Made by a program: the position numbers and the translations under genes
The notes under the pieces: model-generated
The model's input: only the letters and a program-made list of their open reading frames with translations
Database searches by the model: none
Told to the model about the DNA's origin: nothing
From: Planctomycetota bacterium
Lineage (GTDB): Bacteria > Planctomycetota > Planctomycetia > Planctomycetales > Planctomycetaceae
Length of the DNA: 64,000 bases
NCBI GenBank assembly: GCA_016872645.1
Contig: VGZH01000002.1
Span: 51,769 to 115,768 of the forward strand
Direction of reading: 5' to 3'
Part shown: in pieces, positions 1 through 8,865 of the stretch
Layout: the number at the start of each line of letters is the position of its first letter
How positions within the stretch are numbered: position 1 is the first letter of the stretch

Positions 1-291
1 GGCGATGGCGACGACGGGATCAATGGCGGCGATGGCGATGACTCGCTCAACGGAATGAGCGGCAACGACACGATTATCGGCGAGGATGGCAACGACACGC
101 TGCTCGGTGGATCCGGCAATGATACTTGCCTCGGCGGCGAAGGTGACGACATAGTCGTCGGCCAAGGCAATCCTGACACGTTGCAGGGTGGCGGCGACAG
201 CGGTGATATGATCGTGTCCGATGACCTATCCGAGATTGACGAAGCATTCGTGCTTTCGTCTGATGTGCTTGGCCGATTGGAAGCGACATAA
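1..291 (+). CDS. RTX (hemolysin-type calcium-binding) repeat protein, C-terminal end, partial
   Basis: The reading frame is open from the first base of the window, so only the C-terminus is present. It holds about seven tandem nonapeptides of the GGxGxDxUx type (for example [18 protein letters not shown]), the calcium-binding beta-roll of RTX proteins, followed by a non-repeat tail of about 28 residues ending in RLEAT. Such repeats bind calcium after export, so the protein is probably secreted or at the surface. The rest lies upstream of the window, so total size and any N-terminal domain are unknown. The sigma factor gene starts 17 bases after the stop, which suggests co-transcription. Confidence 0.85.
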   Translation, partial: GDGDDGINGGDGDDSLNGMSGNDTIIGEDGNDTLLGGSGNDTCLGGEGDDIVVGQGNPDTLQGGGDSGDMIVSDDLSEIDEAFVLSSDVLGRLEAT

Positions 292-308
292 GCCTTCGGA
301 CTTTTTCC

Positions 309-953
309 ATGCCCGCGGATGACCTCGATCGACTGCTGGTGGCTCAGATTCGCCGCGGCGAGCCGGGGGCATGGGAGGAGTGCATCGCGCGGTTCGAGGG
401 GCGATTGCAGGCATTCGTCGAAAGTCGGCTGGGAAATCGAACGACCAGTGAGGACGTCGTTCAAGAAACGTTTCTCGGATTTCTCATCAGCTTGCCGAAC
501 TACGACGACTCGACGCCGCTCGAAAGTTTTTTGTTTTCGATCGCGGCTCACAAGCTGACCGACGTGCTGCGTAGAAATGGCCGGCGTCCCGAGTTGGCGT
601 TGTTGCTGGAGGACTCGGGCGGCGGTGCGAAAGAGCCAGCCGGTTCCGGCCGCGCGGCCTCCAGTCTGTTCCGCAGTGCCGAGCGTCAAACGACTGAGAA
701 CGCCGCGCTGGCCGATGCGTTGCAGCGGCTGATCTCGCAGTGGTGGGAACGTGGCGAATTCGAACGGCTCAAGTGCATTGAACTGCTCTTCGTCCTCGGC
801 TGGAAGAACAAAGAGGTCGCCGAACACTTGGCGATCACCGAACAAGATGTCGCCAACCACAAACACTTCGTGGTCGCGAAGCTCCGCGAGTCAGTCGAGA
901 AGTTCCGGCTCGACGCCGATCGCTTGGCGCAATTGGGTCTGAGCAATTCGTAG
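309..953 (+). CDS. ECF-type RNA polymerase sigma factor
   Basis: The 214-residue protein has a sigma-70 region 2 at about residues 15-90 (SEDVVQETFLGFL, then FLFSIAAHKLTDVLRR) and a region 4-like helix-turn-helix near residues 155-200 (KEVAEHLAITEQDVANHKHF). This is the layout of extracytoplasmic-function sigma factors, which direct RNA polymerase to a small regulon. The linker between the two regions is long (about 60 residues) and Ser/Gly/Ala-rich, as in several planctomycete-type sigma factors. The ATG at 309 lies 17 bases after the RTX gene stop. No anti-sigma gene is adjacent. It ends 8 bases before the convergent lipoprotein gene. Confidence 0.8.
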   Translation: MPADDLDRLLVAQIRRGEPGAWEECIARFEGRLQAFVESRLGNRTTSEDVVQETFLGFLISLPNYDDSTPLESFLFSIAAHKLTDVLRRNGRRPELALLLEDSGGGAKEPAGSGRAASSLFRSAERQTTENAALADALQRLISQWWERGEFERLKCIELLFVLGWKNKEVAEHLAITEQDVANHKHFVVAKLRESVEKFRLDADRLAQLGLSNS

Positions 954-961
954 CGGGAAGC

Positions 962-1339
962 TCACGGCTTGCCGGGAGACTTCGTCGCCGATCCGGAACC
1001 GTCAGGCCAGGGACCGTCCGCGGTCAGAGACGTCTTCTTGTCCTTGGGGCACTTTCCCGCTCCCGGAACACGAGTGATCTCGTTGGGAGGCGGGACTGGA
1101 TACCACTTCTGACAATTCGGACAATACAGAGCGGGACGCAACGTGAGCTTTCCGGTCGTCGGATGTGCAGCGGGAAACGACACCGCGATGTCATGCACCA
1201 CTGGTTGCATGGTCGCGGTGTCGATGTAGACCATTTTCTTCAGAGCCTTCGCGTCCGGATCAGAATCTCCACACCCTGCGAGGAATCCGATGAACGATAC
1301 AAGGACAAAGCGTCGTTGAGATCTCGAAAAAGCAGACAT
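962..1339 (-). CDS. small predicted lipoprotein with a CxxC motif
   Basis: A protein of 125 residues. The start at 1339 is chosen because AGAGGA sits just upstream and it begins a lipoprotein signal: basic SQRR, hydrophobic FVLVSFIGF, and lipobox LAGC with the Cys at residue 23. The mature part carries CPNC around residue 65 and one further Cys (GKCPKDKK), possibly a metal or redox site, and ends in a Gly/Ser/Pro-rich tail. It lies 77 bases downstream of the DUF1559 gene on the same strand and so is probably in the transcript controlled by the cobalamin riboswitch. Function is unknown; small lipoproteins often follow DUF1559 genes in planctomycetes. Confidence 0.7.
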   Translation of the reverse strand: MSAFSRSQRRFVLVSFIGFLAGCGDSDPDAKALKKMVYIDTATMQPVVHDIAVSFPAAHPTTGKLTLRPALYCPNCQKWYPVPPPNEITRVPGAGKCPKDKKTSLTADGPWPDGSGSATKSPGKP

Positions 1340-1416
1340 ATGGCAATCCTCTTTCGCCGGCAGAGTCGCCAGCGCAACCCCATGGAATTCAGGACAAAAC
1401 CGCGACCAACCGCCGA

Positions 1417-2313
1417 TCAGCGTCGGTCGTAGAGCTCGTCTTGAAGCACTGGATTGTCGAGGTTGCCGTTGCTGATGTAGCCCAACTTGCGTTTCTCCAT
1501 CAGGTCTGCCTGAGTCGGTGAAATCCAACCGGCGGGGTCGATGCGGAAATGCCGCAACCGTGTCTCCACGTGTCCGTCAAGAAATGCCACGTTGGCCGCC
1601 CCATTGTGTCGAAAATGGACCGTCGGATAATTGTAGCTCGGCGGATCGAGAATCCAGTTCTCGGTGAAGCTGAACGCAGGCGGTGACCAGGAGGTCATGC
1701 TGACTTGGGCACTGTCGGCAAACGCGATGGTCTGCGACAGAACCTTCACGGACGCGAGTTTCCGCGTGGCCGGATTCGCCGACGGCACCGGAGGCCAGTA
1801 AAACGGAGGCGGATAATCGATCCCCGAGGATCGCGACAGATAATAGCCGTTGTACGCGTAGCCGCTTGCTGGACGTCCGAAGCGAACAGACTCCAGATCG
1901 GAGAGTCCCAGGTCGGGGCACTGGAACGACTGGTAGCTGGCCTCCATGAACGGAGCGAGCGGTCCCTTCTTGAACGTGAGCTGCTGGGATGCAATCGGAT
2001 TGTCGTAGTCCACGGTCCCAAACCAAAACTGGGCCTTGCCCTGTGCTGCTCCGGCACCCATGAGATTGTTGATCCGCGTCGCGTCCTCGATGACGTACGG
2101 GATCATCATGCCGTTGTACGTCTCCGAATAGTTGTGCAATGAGAGTACCAGTTGCTTCAACGAATTGCGGCACTGCGTAGTCCGAGCGGCTGCACGTGCT
2201 TGTTGCACGGCGGGCAAAAGCAGAGCGATCAGGATCGCGATAATGGCGATGACAACCAGCAACTCAATCAGCGTAAAACCAGAATGACGCGAACGTCCCA
2301 ACCAGAGCGACAT
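1417..2313 (-). CDS. DUF1559 domain protein with prepilin-type N-terminal cleavage/methylation signal
   Basis: A protein of 298 residues. The N-terminus has the type IV prepilin signature [15 protein letters not shown] followed by a hydrophobic helix and [13 protein letters not shown], the hallmark of the planctomycete DUF1559 (SBP_bac_10) family. The C-terminal H-X9-DG-like motif is visible as [18 protein letters not shown]. Members are thought to be processed by a prepilin peptidase and anchored in the cell envelope as pseudopilins; their roles are mostly unknown. An SD-like CGGAG precedes the ATG. A cobalamin riboswitch lies about 190 bases upstream in the same orientation, so expression is likely B12-responsive. 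The lipoprotein gene follows. Confidence 0.92.
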   Translation of the reverse strand: MSLWLGRSRHSGFTLIELLVVIAIIAILIALLLPAVQQARAAARTTQCRNSLKQLVLSLHNYSETYNGMMIPYVIEDATRINNLMGAGAAQGKAQFWFGTVDYDNPIASQQLTFKKGPLAPFMEASYQSFQCPDLGLSDLESVRFGRPASGYAYNGYYLSRSSGIDYPPPFYWPPVPSANPATRKLASVKVLSQTIAFADSAQVSMTSWSPPAFSFTENWILDPPSYNYPTVHFRHNGAANVAFLDGHVETRLRHFRIDPAGWISPTQADLMEKRKLGYISNGNLDNPVLQDELYDRR

Positions 2314-2502
2314 GACAATTCTCCGTTGTCAAAACGACCCATGCGGAACCGTCCGAACAACGCAGCCGCCCGATCGCGGAGGACGCCCGGAGACAAGGTC
2401 ACCTCGACTGATCGAGAGTGCTGCCGAACCGCAAGACGTCCGCGAATGAACATGCCACGACTCGTCCGGAGCGAGTCCTGTGTGAGCCAATTCTTCAAAC
2501 GA

Positions 2503-2672
2503 CATCAGGGCAGGTCTTCTGGCTCCCGGATCGATCTACTTGCCGCGCCTTCCCGAGCATCCCGGCTCAGTGGCGATGGCGACGTTCGTCCCCGGTTACA
2601 GCGGCGGGACCGCGACGGATTCGCACCGTCTTCCCTATTCTCCTGAAAGCAACAGGCTCCCAGGCACCCGTG
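2503..2672 (-). promoter_or_regulatory. cobalamin (B12) riboswitch
   Basis: Read on the minus strand, the region carries the conserved blocks of the cobalamin riboswitch in the right order: GGTGCC (2668-2663), a TAGGGAAGACGGTGCGAATC block (GGTGCGAATCCGTC at 2627-2614), the B12 box-like GCCGCTGTAACCGG (2606-2593), a GCCGGGATGCTCGGGAAGGC region, and the closing AGCCAGAAGACCTGCC (2524-2509). The first gene downstream on that strand is the DUF1559 gene starting at 2313, followed by the lipoprotein gene. A hairpin at 2459-2477 follows the aptamer but has no T-run, so transcriptional termination is not obvious and control could be translational. The outer boundaries are approximate. The 207 bases from 2673 to 2879 hold the divergent promoters, with no gene seen. 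Confidence 0.93.
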
Positions 2673-2879
2673 TCGGGGCGGGATGTTATCGCACCAAGTC
2701 TCGATTGCAACCATCCCGTGCCGGTCATCTTCCAGACGCAACAAGTTGCTCGGTGCGTTCGATGGGCCTAGCATGGACTCTTCGGCCTGGGAATTCCGGT
2801 CAACGGCTCCAACGTTGCGGCACCCTTTCACGTTTAACACTGGTCGAACCTCGCTGTGTTTCCTGTCTGGGGGTGAATT

Positions 2880-5800
2880 GTGTCGGAAACTGAAAAAGCA
2901 CCAACTTCGACGTCTGATTCTCCACCGCCGATCGTCGTCACGGAAGTTGTCGAGCCAGCTTCGCTCACAAATGAATCCGCGAACTCCACACCTGCCGACG
3001 GTCTGCCCGAATGGGAACCGCTCACTCCGGAGTTGGTTGAGGATGAAGCCATTCGTGGCGATTTCATGTTGAGTTGGGCCGTCGTGCTACTCGCGCTGTT
3101 GATCGGCTGTCGGCAAATCGTCGAGACAACCACGCTCGTGCATGTGAAGACAGGACGTTACTTGGCCTCTCACGGATTCTTGCCGCCAACAAACGATGTG
3201 TTTTCGGCAACGGCTGGTGAACATCGCTGGGTCAATTTGTCTTGGCTCTGGGATTTGATCTCGAGCGGGTTGTTCGCGATCGGTGAAGGGATTGGATTGT
3301 CGCTCGCAACAGCGCTGCTTGTGGCCGCGACGTGGTCGCTGCTCGGAAAGACCAGCCGGCCGGGAGTATCGAGTTGGTTCGGATCGATTTTGGGAGTGCT
3401 GACGTTGCTGGCGTGCCATCCGCAATTTTCCGGTCAGCCAGAGACAGTCACGCTCTTCGGTGTGGCTGCGACATTCTGGTGGTTGCACGTTTGGCGGTCG
3501 TCATCGGATACGACGGCATCAATGAATGTCCTGGCGATGCCTGGTCGACCGATGTCGCTGTGGTGGATGGTGCCGGGATTCGTGCTGTGGAGCAATCTCG
3601 ATCATCGCATGTTTCTCGGACTGACACTGCTGTTGTTGTGGGGCCTTGGCGAGATCATCGGGCATGTCTCGGGACGAACCAGTTTGACAGCCACTCAGCG
3701 GGCACATTTCTGGAAAGTTGTGGGGACTTGCGTCGTCGCGAGCACCCTGAATCCGTCTGGTGGACAGGCTCTGTTTTCACCTGTCGCCTTGTATGGCACC
3801 GAATATCCCGCTTGGCATTTGTACGTTCCGGCGATTTCCGGATCCGAAGAGGCCGGCGCCTTCTCGTTATTGACGTCCGATTTGTGGCGGTCCGGATCGG
3901 GACGTTTGCCGCTGGTCGCAGGAGTGGTTGTGTTGGCATCGGCATTGGTGTCCATCGTGCTGAACGCGCGGCGCGTCAACTTCGGGGACGTGCTGACATT
4001 CGCGGGCTTTGTTGCCTTGGCTGCGGTCGCGTCCCACGAACTGGCGGCAGCAAGCGTCCTGGCCTGTGCGATCGGAACGCTGAACGCCCAGCAGTGGTAT
4101 CAATCGAGTTTCCGTCAGTCGTATTCGATCGAGCCAAAGGAATTGCTGTTTACGCGCGGAGGCCGAGCGATCACGGTGCTGGCGTTCTTCGCGCTGGCTG
4201 TTGTGTCCGTGAATCAATCGCTGTTCGGTGCGGAGGGCAAACGAGTTGGCGTGGGTTTGTCGAATCGTTTACGGGCCATGATCGCTGCGTACCGCGACGC
4301 GACAACTGACTCATTCGATAACCGACCTTTCAATTTCATGCCAAGCCAGGGAGATGTGCTGCTGTGGCTTGATCAGAAACCATTCGTCGACAGTCGTCTG
4401 GCACTCTTCGCGCGACGCGGTGAACCGGATTTACTGACCTTGCACGATCAAGCACGCCAATCTCTGACACAATTGACTGACCAGAAAGCCGCATCAGATC
4501 AGTTGCCAAGTAATGCCGATTCCGACGAACGCTTGAATGCCTGGCGACCCATCTTCGACCGCTTTCAACTGACGCATGTGCTTCCACGTTTATTCGGCGG
4601 AAACCCAACGGCTTACTTCCGGTTACTCGCCAAACCAGAATGGAAGCTGGCCCATTTGGGATCGCACTGCGCCGTCTTTTATCGCCAGAAGGATGCCTCT
4701 CCTGAACTGACTCAGTTTTTGGATAAACACGAATTCTCGCTTCGCAAGCTAGCGTTTCAAACGACAGAGCCCGCTTCGTTGCGTACTGACTGGCCGCGCA
4801 TTCGCTCGTCCCTTCAAAAAACCTTTGGTGCTCCTGAACCTCTCGTGTCCAACAAAGCGCTAGAAGCGGAAACCTTGCTTCTGCACTTACGTGCAATCTT
4901 GAACGGACAACTCGTCATTGACGAAGCATCGGCGATCGGAATCGCTCACCTCGCCATCCGCAAGGCAAATGCCGGATTGGCAGAATCGGCCGACAACGCA
5001 ACGGCCTATCAGATTCTGGGTGAGGCCTACTCGTTCTTGCTGAACATGGAAATCGCCATCGAGCAAGCCAACGGAGTGCCATTTGAAAACAGACTGCGAT
5101 TTTATCAGGCGCTCGCAGCCTACCACCAAGCGATCCTTTTGAACCCGAAGTCCCTCTTTCTGCGAGACCGACTTGTCGACCTGTTGCAGAGGCACAATCG
5201 ACTCGACCTGGTTTTGCGGGAGTTGGATGTCATCGACAAATTGACGCCACTCACAGACTCTGAAAACCCGGAAGAAAGTGAAGCACTGCAACGCCGTTTG
5301 GCTTTGCGCGAACACTGCGAAAGTCGACATGCGGCACTGCAAGAACGAGTGACTGCAATTTTGGAACAAGGACAGAATGCCGCTGAACTGGCCTCCCAGG
5401 TGTATGAAGCTGGCTTTGTGCTAGAAGCGATGCGGCTATTGAACCTTGATCAGGATGCCGTCCGTGAGTCCCCTGATTTGCAGATCCTGCAATCTTTGCT
5501 GCGTTTGGAATCGGGTGAGATTGAAGAAGTTCACGGACAGTTCGAGTATTTCTCCGAGAACAATCAAGCGTCTTGGCGCATCCCAGCCGCGTGGACTCGA
5601 CTCGCTCATGGGGAATACGAGAGAGCGATCGAGCTGTGGATGATTCAATCCGCGATCACGCAGCAGTCATCCGTGACAGGTGTTTTAGCCACCTTGCCAA
5701 TCATTCAATCCCGGTTTCACCTGTTGGGACATCCCAATGTATGGCCGACTCACCACACCTTGCTTCTTCAAAATGCACAAACTGTCTCCGAGAGCGAAAT

Positions 5801-6041
5801 GAGCTCGCTGAATTGGTACATCGCGATGTGCCAGATCGAATCGGGGAGTCCTCTGTTGGCGGGAAAGACGCTGACTGGCCTGCTCGAAGCAAATCCAGAG
5901 ACCCCTTTTCGACCGCTGATCCGGTTCTATTTGTTTGCCATTAACGATGAGCTGATTGATCGGGAACCACCATCCGATTGGATCCCGATCGACGGAGAGA
6001 TGTTCACACCTGACGATCCGGCCAATGCGGAAACAAAATAG
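2880..6041 (+). CDS. large polytopic membrane protein with C-terminal TPR-like region
   Basis: A protein of 1053 residues from a GTG start preceded by GGGGGTGA. The acidic, Pro/Ser/Thr-rich N-terminus (about 60 residues) is followed by roughly ten hydrophobic segments to about residue 460 (for example FMLSWAVVLLALLIG and GTCVVASTLNPSGGQ). The remainder is a soluble helical part with TPR-like repeats from about residue 690 (AYQILGEAYSFLLNMEIAIE, AALAAYHQAILLNPKSLFLR-type helices). The many-helix membrane part plus a large soluble domain recalls GT-C fold glycosyltransferase-like proteins, but no catalytic Asp motif could be assigned, so no function is given. It is transcribed alone and ends in a perfect inverted repeat. 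Confidence 0.85.
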   Translation: MSETEKAPTSTSDSPPPIVVTEVVEPASLTNESANSTPADGLPEWEPLTPELVEDEAIRGDFMLSWAVVLLALLIGCRQIVETTTLVHVKTGRYLASHGFLPPTNDVFSATAGEHRWVNLSWLWDLISSGLFAIGEGIGLSLATALLVAATWSLLGKTSRPGVSSWFGSILGVLTLLACHPQFSGQPETVTLFGVAATFWWLHVWRSSSDTTASMNVLAMPGRPMSLWWMVPGFVLWSNLDHRMFLGLTLLLLWGLGEIIGHVSGRTSLTATQRAHFWKVVGTCVVASTLNPSGGQALFSPVALYGTEYPAWHLYVPAISGSEEAGAFSLLTSDLWRSGSGRLPLVAGVVVLASALVSIVLNARRVNFGDVLTFAGFVALAAVASHELAAASVLACAIGTLNAQQWYQSSFRQSYSIEPKELLFTRGGRAITVLAFFALAVVSVNQSLFGAEGKRVGVGLSNRLRAMIAAYRDATTDSFDNRPFNFMPSQGDVLLWLDQKPFVDSRLALFARRGEPDLLTLHDQARQSLTQLTDQKAASDQLPSNADSDERLNAWRPIFDRFQLTHVLPRLFGGNPTAYFRLLAKPEWKLAHLGSHCAVFYRQKDASPELTQFLDKHEFSLRKLAFQTTEPASLRTDWPRIRSSLQKTFGAPEPLVSNKALEAETLLLHLRAILNGQLVIDEASAIGIAHLAIRKANAGLAESADNATAYQILGEAYSFLLNMEIAIEQANGVPFENRLRFYQALAAYHQAILLNPKSLFLRDRLVDLLQRHNRLDLVLRELDVIDKLTPLTDSENPEESEALQRRLALREHCESRHAALQERVTAILEQGQNAAELASQVYEAGFVLEAMRLLNLDQDAVRESPDLQILQSLLRLESGEIEEVHGQFEYFSENNQASWRIPAAWTRLAHGEYERAIELWMIQSAITQQSSVTGVLATLPIIQSRFHLLGHPNVWPTHHTLLLQNAQTVSESEMSSLNWYIAMCQIESGSPLLAGKTLTGLLEANPETPFRPLIRFYLFAINDELIDREPPSDWIPIDGEMFTPDDPANAETK

Positions 6042-6065
6042 CCCCGGCCACAAGAGCCGGGGCTA
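6039..6065. repeat. perfect 10-bp inverted repeat overlapping a stop codon, possible terminator
   Basis: TAGCCCCGGC (6039-6048) and GCCGGGGCTA (6056-6065) form a perfect stem with a 7-base loop. The left arm includes the TAG stop of the upstream membrane protein. There is no T-run, so it is either a Rho-assisted or processing hairpin or one of the many short palindromes scattered through this window. Confidence 0.7.
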
Positions 6066-6153
6066 CGTTGACTGGGAAAAAGACGTCTCGTCGACGCCAA
6101 TGCGGTTGCCCAGATTTTTCTGATGCGGGAACAAACACCCTCATCACGAAGGA

Positions 6154-6708
6154 CTAGTCCAGAATCTTCTTGGTGTCCTCGACGACGCTTTTGGCGTTGG
6201 CGGCTTTGAACTCACCCTTGGCGAAAGCATGGCTGACTTTCACTTTGCTTCCAACCCACATCGTGACGGTCAGTTCGGCATTCTCGGCGATCTTGTAACC
6301 TTCCGGGCCGGCGACACCGTCGAAGACGGTCAGCGGGACGTTCTTCAAGCCCCCTTCTTTCTTGGCGATTTCCTTGAGCTTGGCTTCGTCCTTGTCGGGA
6401 TCATTCGTCAGCAGCGTGACGAACGCGGCCATCTTTTTCTCTTCGTTCTTGCCAACGACGCCGTCGATTTGCTTGACGAGCGCGACGACTTCGGGAGTCA
6501 TCGAGCGGGCGAAGATGTTGACCACGGGACGCGCACCGTACTTGCAGCGGTAGCACAGCGATTTGCCTTCGTTGGGACCGGTGGCGTCCTTGACGTTGTA
6601 GGCCGGCGGGGGCTCGCCGGGTTGCAGACCAGACTTCAGTTCGGCCGCGAACAATGCTCCGGCGAACAACGTGCTCGCCACAAATGCCACAGACAAAATT
6701 CGACGCAT
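6154..6708 (-). CDS. secreted thioredoxin-like fold protein, function unknown
   Basis: A protein of 184 residues. The start at 6708 is chosen for AAGGAGAGTGAA immediately upstream and because it gives a clean signal peptide (MRRILSVAFVASTLFAGALFAAE). The mature part begins with a Pro-rich strand (GEPPPAYNVKDATGPN) and has SLCYRCKYGARPVVNIFAR, which looks like a thioredoxin-fold strand with a CYRC pair in the position of a redox CxxC. It later has the cis-Pro-like segment NVPLTVFDG. It is likely periplasmic. Planctomycete genomes carry many such single-domain proteins, but the physiological partner is unknown. A monocistronic gene facing away from the amidohydrolase. Confidence 0.75.
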   Translation of the reverse strand: MRRILSVAFVASTLFAGALFAAELKSGLQPGEPPPAYNVKDATGPNEGKSLCYRCKYGARPVVNIFARSMTPEVVALVKQIDGVVGKNEEKKMAAFVTLLTNDPDKDEAKLKEIAKKEGGLKNVPLTVFDGVAGPEGYKIAENAELTVTMWVGSKVKVSHAFAKGEFKAANAKSVVEDTKKILD

Positions 6709-7163
6709 TTCACTCTCCTTGGGGGTTAAAAAACAGGACTTAGGAAACCAACATCTTCTTTTCACGTTCAACGAGAAAACACAAGCTGCGAACCCATTCT
6801 GGCGATGCAGTCCGGCCATTCAACCTCGCCCTTCCAAATCGCGGAAAGCACGCGAGGTGACGATGCCAAGCGGATACCGGACACGCCGCCGCAATCAGAA
6901 AGCCATTCAAGAGAAGCCCCTTGAAACGGCGGCCGCAGGATTCTCCACTGGACTAAATACTCGACCCTCGGCCGCAATTACGCGGCGCGTCAGCGAATCT
7001 GTTGGAAACAGTCGCAAGTTCATGCGTGAGACTCCTAGCGGAGAATTCAACTCTCAAACCGCGTGAGACTCTAACGTGACCCTTCCGCCCCGAAAAGGAT
7101 TCCGCATTGTTGCCAGCTGGATCGTCCAGCTAGAACGCCCGACCCAAACGCAGGAGGTTGCTC
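6709..7163. other. divergent intergenic region, no gene seen
   Basis: About 455 bases between the minus-strand thioredoxin-like gene and the plus-strand amidohydrolase. It should hold both promoters. Short open frames in it have no recognisable features, and no RNA or repeat element was identified. The only clear sites are the two ribosome-binding sites at its edges (AAGGAGA near 6714-6720 on the minus strand and AGGAGG at 7152-7157). Confidence 0.5.
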
Positions 7164-8855
7164 ATGTTTGACGTGCTGATTCGCCACGCCATGGTCATCG
7201 ACGGGGTTCGCACGCCGCGATTCTTGGCTGACATCGGCATCACCGGAGATCGCATCGACTCCATCGGCGATCTGTCGACCGCCGAAGCCCGGCGGACGAT
7301 TGATGCTTCCGGGTTGGTCGCTGCTCCCGGATTCATCGACGTTCACACGCATACCGACGGCTGGTTGCTCAAGTCGCCGCATCTGTTGCCCAAGACGTTG
7401 CAAGGTTTCACCACTGAGGTGCTGATGTCTGACGGCATCTCGTACGCGCCGGTCACTCCACAGACTTGGCGCGATTGGATCTTTTATTTGCGGTCGCTCA
7501 ACGGCATGTCGCTCGACGAGTATTCCGGCTGGCATTCGATCGCGGAGTTCCTCGATCGGATTGCTGGGCACAACGTACAAAATGTGATCGCGCAGGTGCC
7601 CTACGCCAATGTTCGTTCGGCCGTGTGCGGCTGGGGACGGCAATGCCCAGACGATTTTCAGATGCGGTCCATCATCCGCGACATCCGTCGAGCGATGGAT
7701 GAAGGAGCGGTCGGCCTCTCGACCGGACTGGACTACATCGTGCAGTGTTTCGCGACAACCGACGAACTGGTTGCGGCCTGTCAGCCGGTGGCCGAGCATG
7801 GCGGCCTGTACGTCACTCACATGCGATACAAACTTGGCCTGCTGCCGGCGCTGCGTGAAGCGGTCGAGATCGCGCGCCGCTCTGGAACCAAGCTGCATAT
7901 CTCGCACTTGAAAGCACAAACTCCTCAAGTGGCCGACGAAGTACTGACCTATCTCGACCGCGAGGCATCGCACGCAGTCGATTTATCGTTCGACGTGTAT
8001 CCGTATCAATCCGGCTCCACGATGCTGAGCTATCTGTTGCCCTACGAAGTTTGGGAATCCGGCCCTATCGCCGCGGTCGAACGGCTGCGCGATCCGGTTG
8101 TGCGTGAACGATTCACGCGTGGACTGACCGAGCATCGCGTTGAGATCGACAAAATCCATATCGCCTGGGTCGGCAGCAAAGAGAACTCCCGACATCAGGG
8201 GACACTCTTGAGCGATTTCGTCGACAGCCGCCGTTCGTCGCCGGGCGATGCCCTGGCAGATTTGCTGATCGAAGAGCGGCTCGCTGTGCTGCTGGTCGTC
8301 AACGAAGGAAACGACCCGCTGATCACACCGTTCCTGCAACATCCGAAGCACATGGTCGGAACCGACGGCATCCTGTGCGGCTGCGTGAGTGCCGTGCGAG
8401 CCTCAGACCGGGACGAATTCGGATCATGGCCGACCCATCCGCCGCAGAATCAGCCGTCCACGGCAAGCCACAAGCCGCTGGAGACGCTGCGATTGGAAGG
8501 GCGTCCGCATCCGCGCGTGTTTGGATCTGCGGGCCGAGTGCTCGGACCGTTGGTGCGCGAAGTGAAGCTGTTCTCGCTGGAGGATGCTGTCCACAAACTT
8601 TCGGGCTATCCCGCCGGACGCTTCGGACTGAAGCACCGCGGCGAATTGAAGCCCGGCCACTTCGCCGACATCGTCCTGTTTGATCCCAACACAATCTCGG
8701 ATCAGGCCACCTACTTGGAGCCGCTGCAATCAACTGTCGGCATGCACGCCGTGCTGGTGAACGGAACTCCGATCATCGAAGCCGGTCAGCCGGTTCCCGT
8801 CGATCGACTGCCACGCTCGCTGCCGGGTCGACATTTGCGCTGTAATCGGTCATAG
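7164..8855 (+). CDS. N-acyl-D-amino-acid deacylase-like amidohydrolase
   Basis: A protein of 563 residues of the amidohydrolase superfamily (D-aminoacylase/dihydroorotase-like). The N-terminal strand and VAAPGFIDVHTHTDG carry the HxH metal ligands near residues 60-65. Later ligands are VTHMRY and ISHLKAQ (His), and the catalytic Asp lies in MVGTDGI near residue 400. The C-terminal beta part (GELKPGHFADIVLFDP) is typical. Classical D-aminoacylases have a metal-bridging Cys in an NCG motif after the first strand; here the matching segment reads MSDGISYAP, so Asp replaces Cys. The ATG at 7164 is preferred over an earlier TTG because AGGAGG sits 6 bases before it. Substrate unknown; cytoplasmic. 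Confidence 0.82.
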   Translation: MFDVLIRHAMVIDGVRTPRFLADIGITGDRIDSIGDLSTAEARRTIDASGLVAAPGFIDVHTHTDGWLLKSPHLLPKTLQGFTTEVLMSDGISYAPVTPQTWRDWIFYLRSLNGMSLDEYSGWHSIAEFLDRIAGHNVQNVIAQVPYANVRSAVCGWGRQCPDDFQMRSIIRDIRRAMDEGAVGLSTGLDYIVQCFATTDELVAACQPVAEHGGLYVTHMRYKLGLLPALREAVEIARRSGTKLHISHLKAQTPQVADEVLTYLDREASHAVDLSFDVYPYQSGSTMLSYLLPYEVWESGPIAAVERLRDPVVRERFTRGLTEHRVEIDKIHIAWVGSKENSRHQGTLLSDFVDSRRSSPGDALADLLIEERLAVLLVVNEGNDPLITPFLQHPKHMVGTDGILCGCVSAVRASDRDEFGSWPTHPPQNQPSTASHKPLETLRLEGRPHPRVFGSAGRVLGPLVREVKLFSLEDAVHKLSGYPAGRFGLKHRGELKPGHFADIVLFDPNTISDQATYLEPLQSTVGMHAVLVNGTPIIEAGQPVPVDRLPRSLPGRHLRCNRS

Positions 8856-8865
8856 CCCCGACACG

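Noticed and set aside
2459..2477. Hairpin GACTCG...CGAGTC after the cobalamin aptamer as an intrinsic terminator
   Set aside because: Only six base pairs and no T-run follows on the minus strand, so it was not called a terminator.
3332..4309. Plus-strand frame of 325 codons inside the large membrane protein
   Set aside because: Out-of-frame shadow with Arg/Gly/Val bias; the in-frame protein shows coherent membrane helices.
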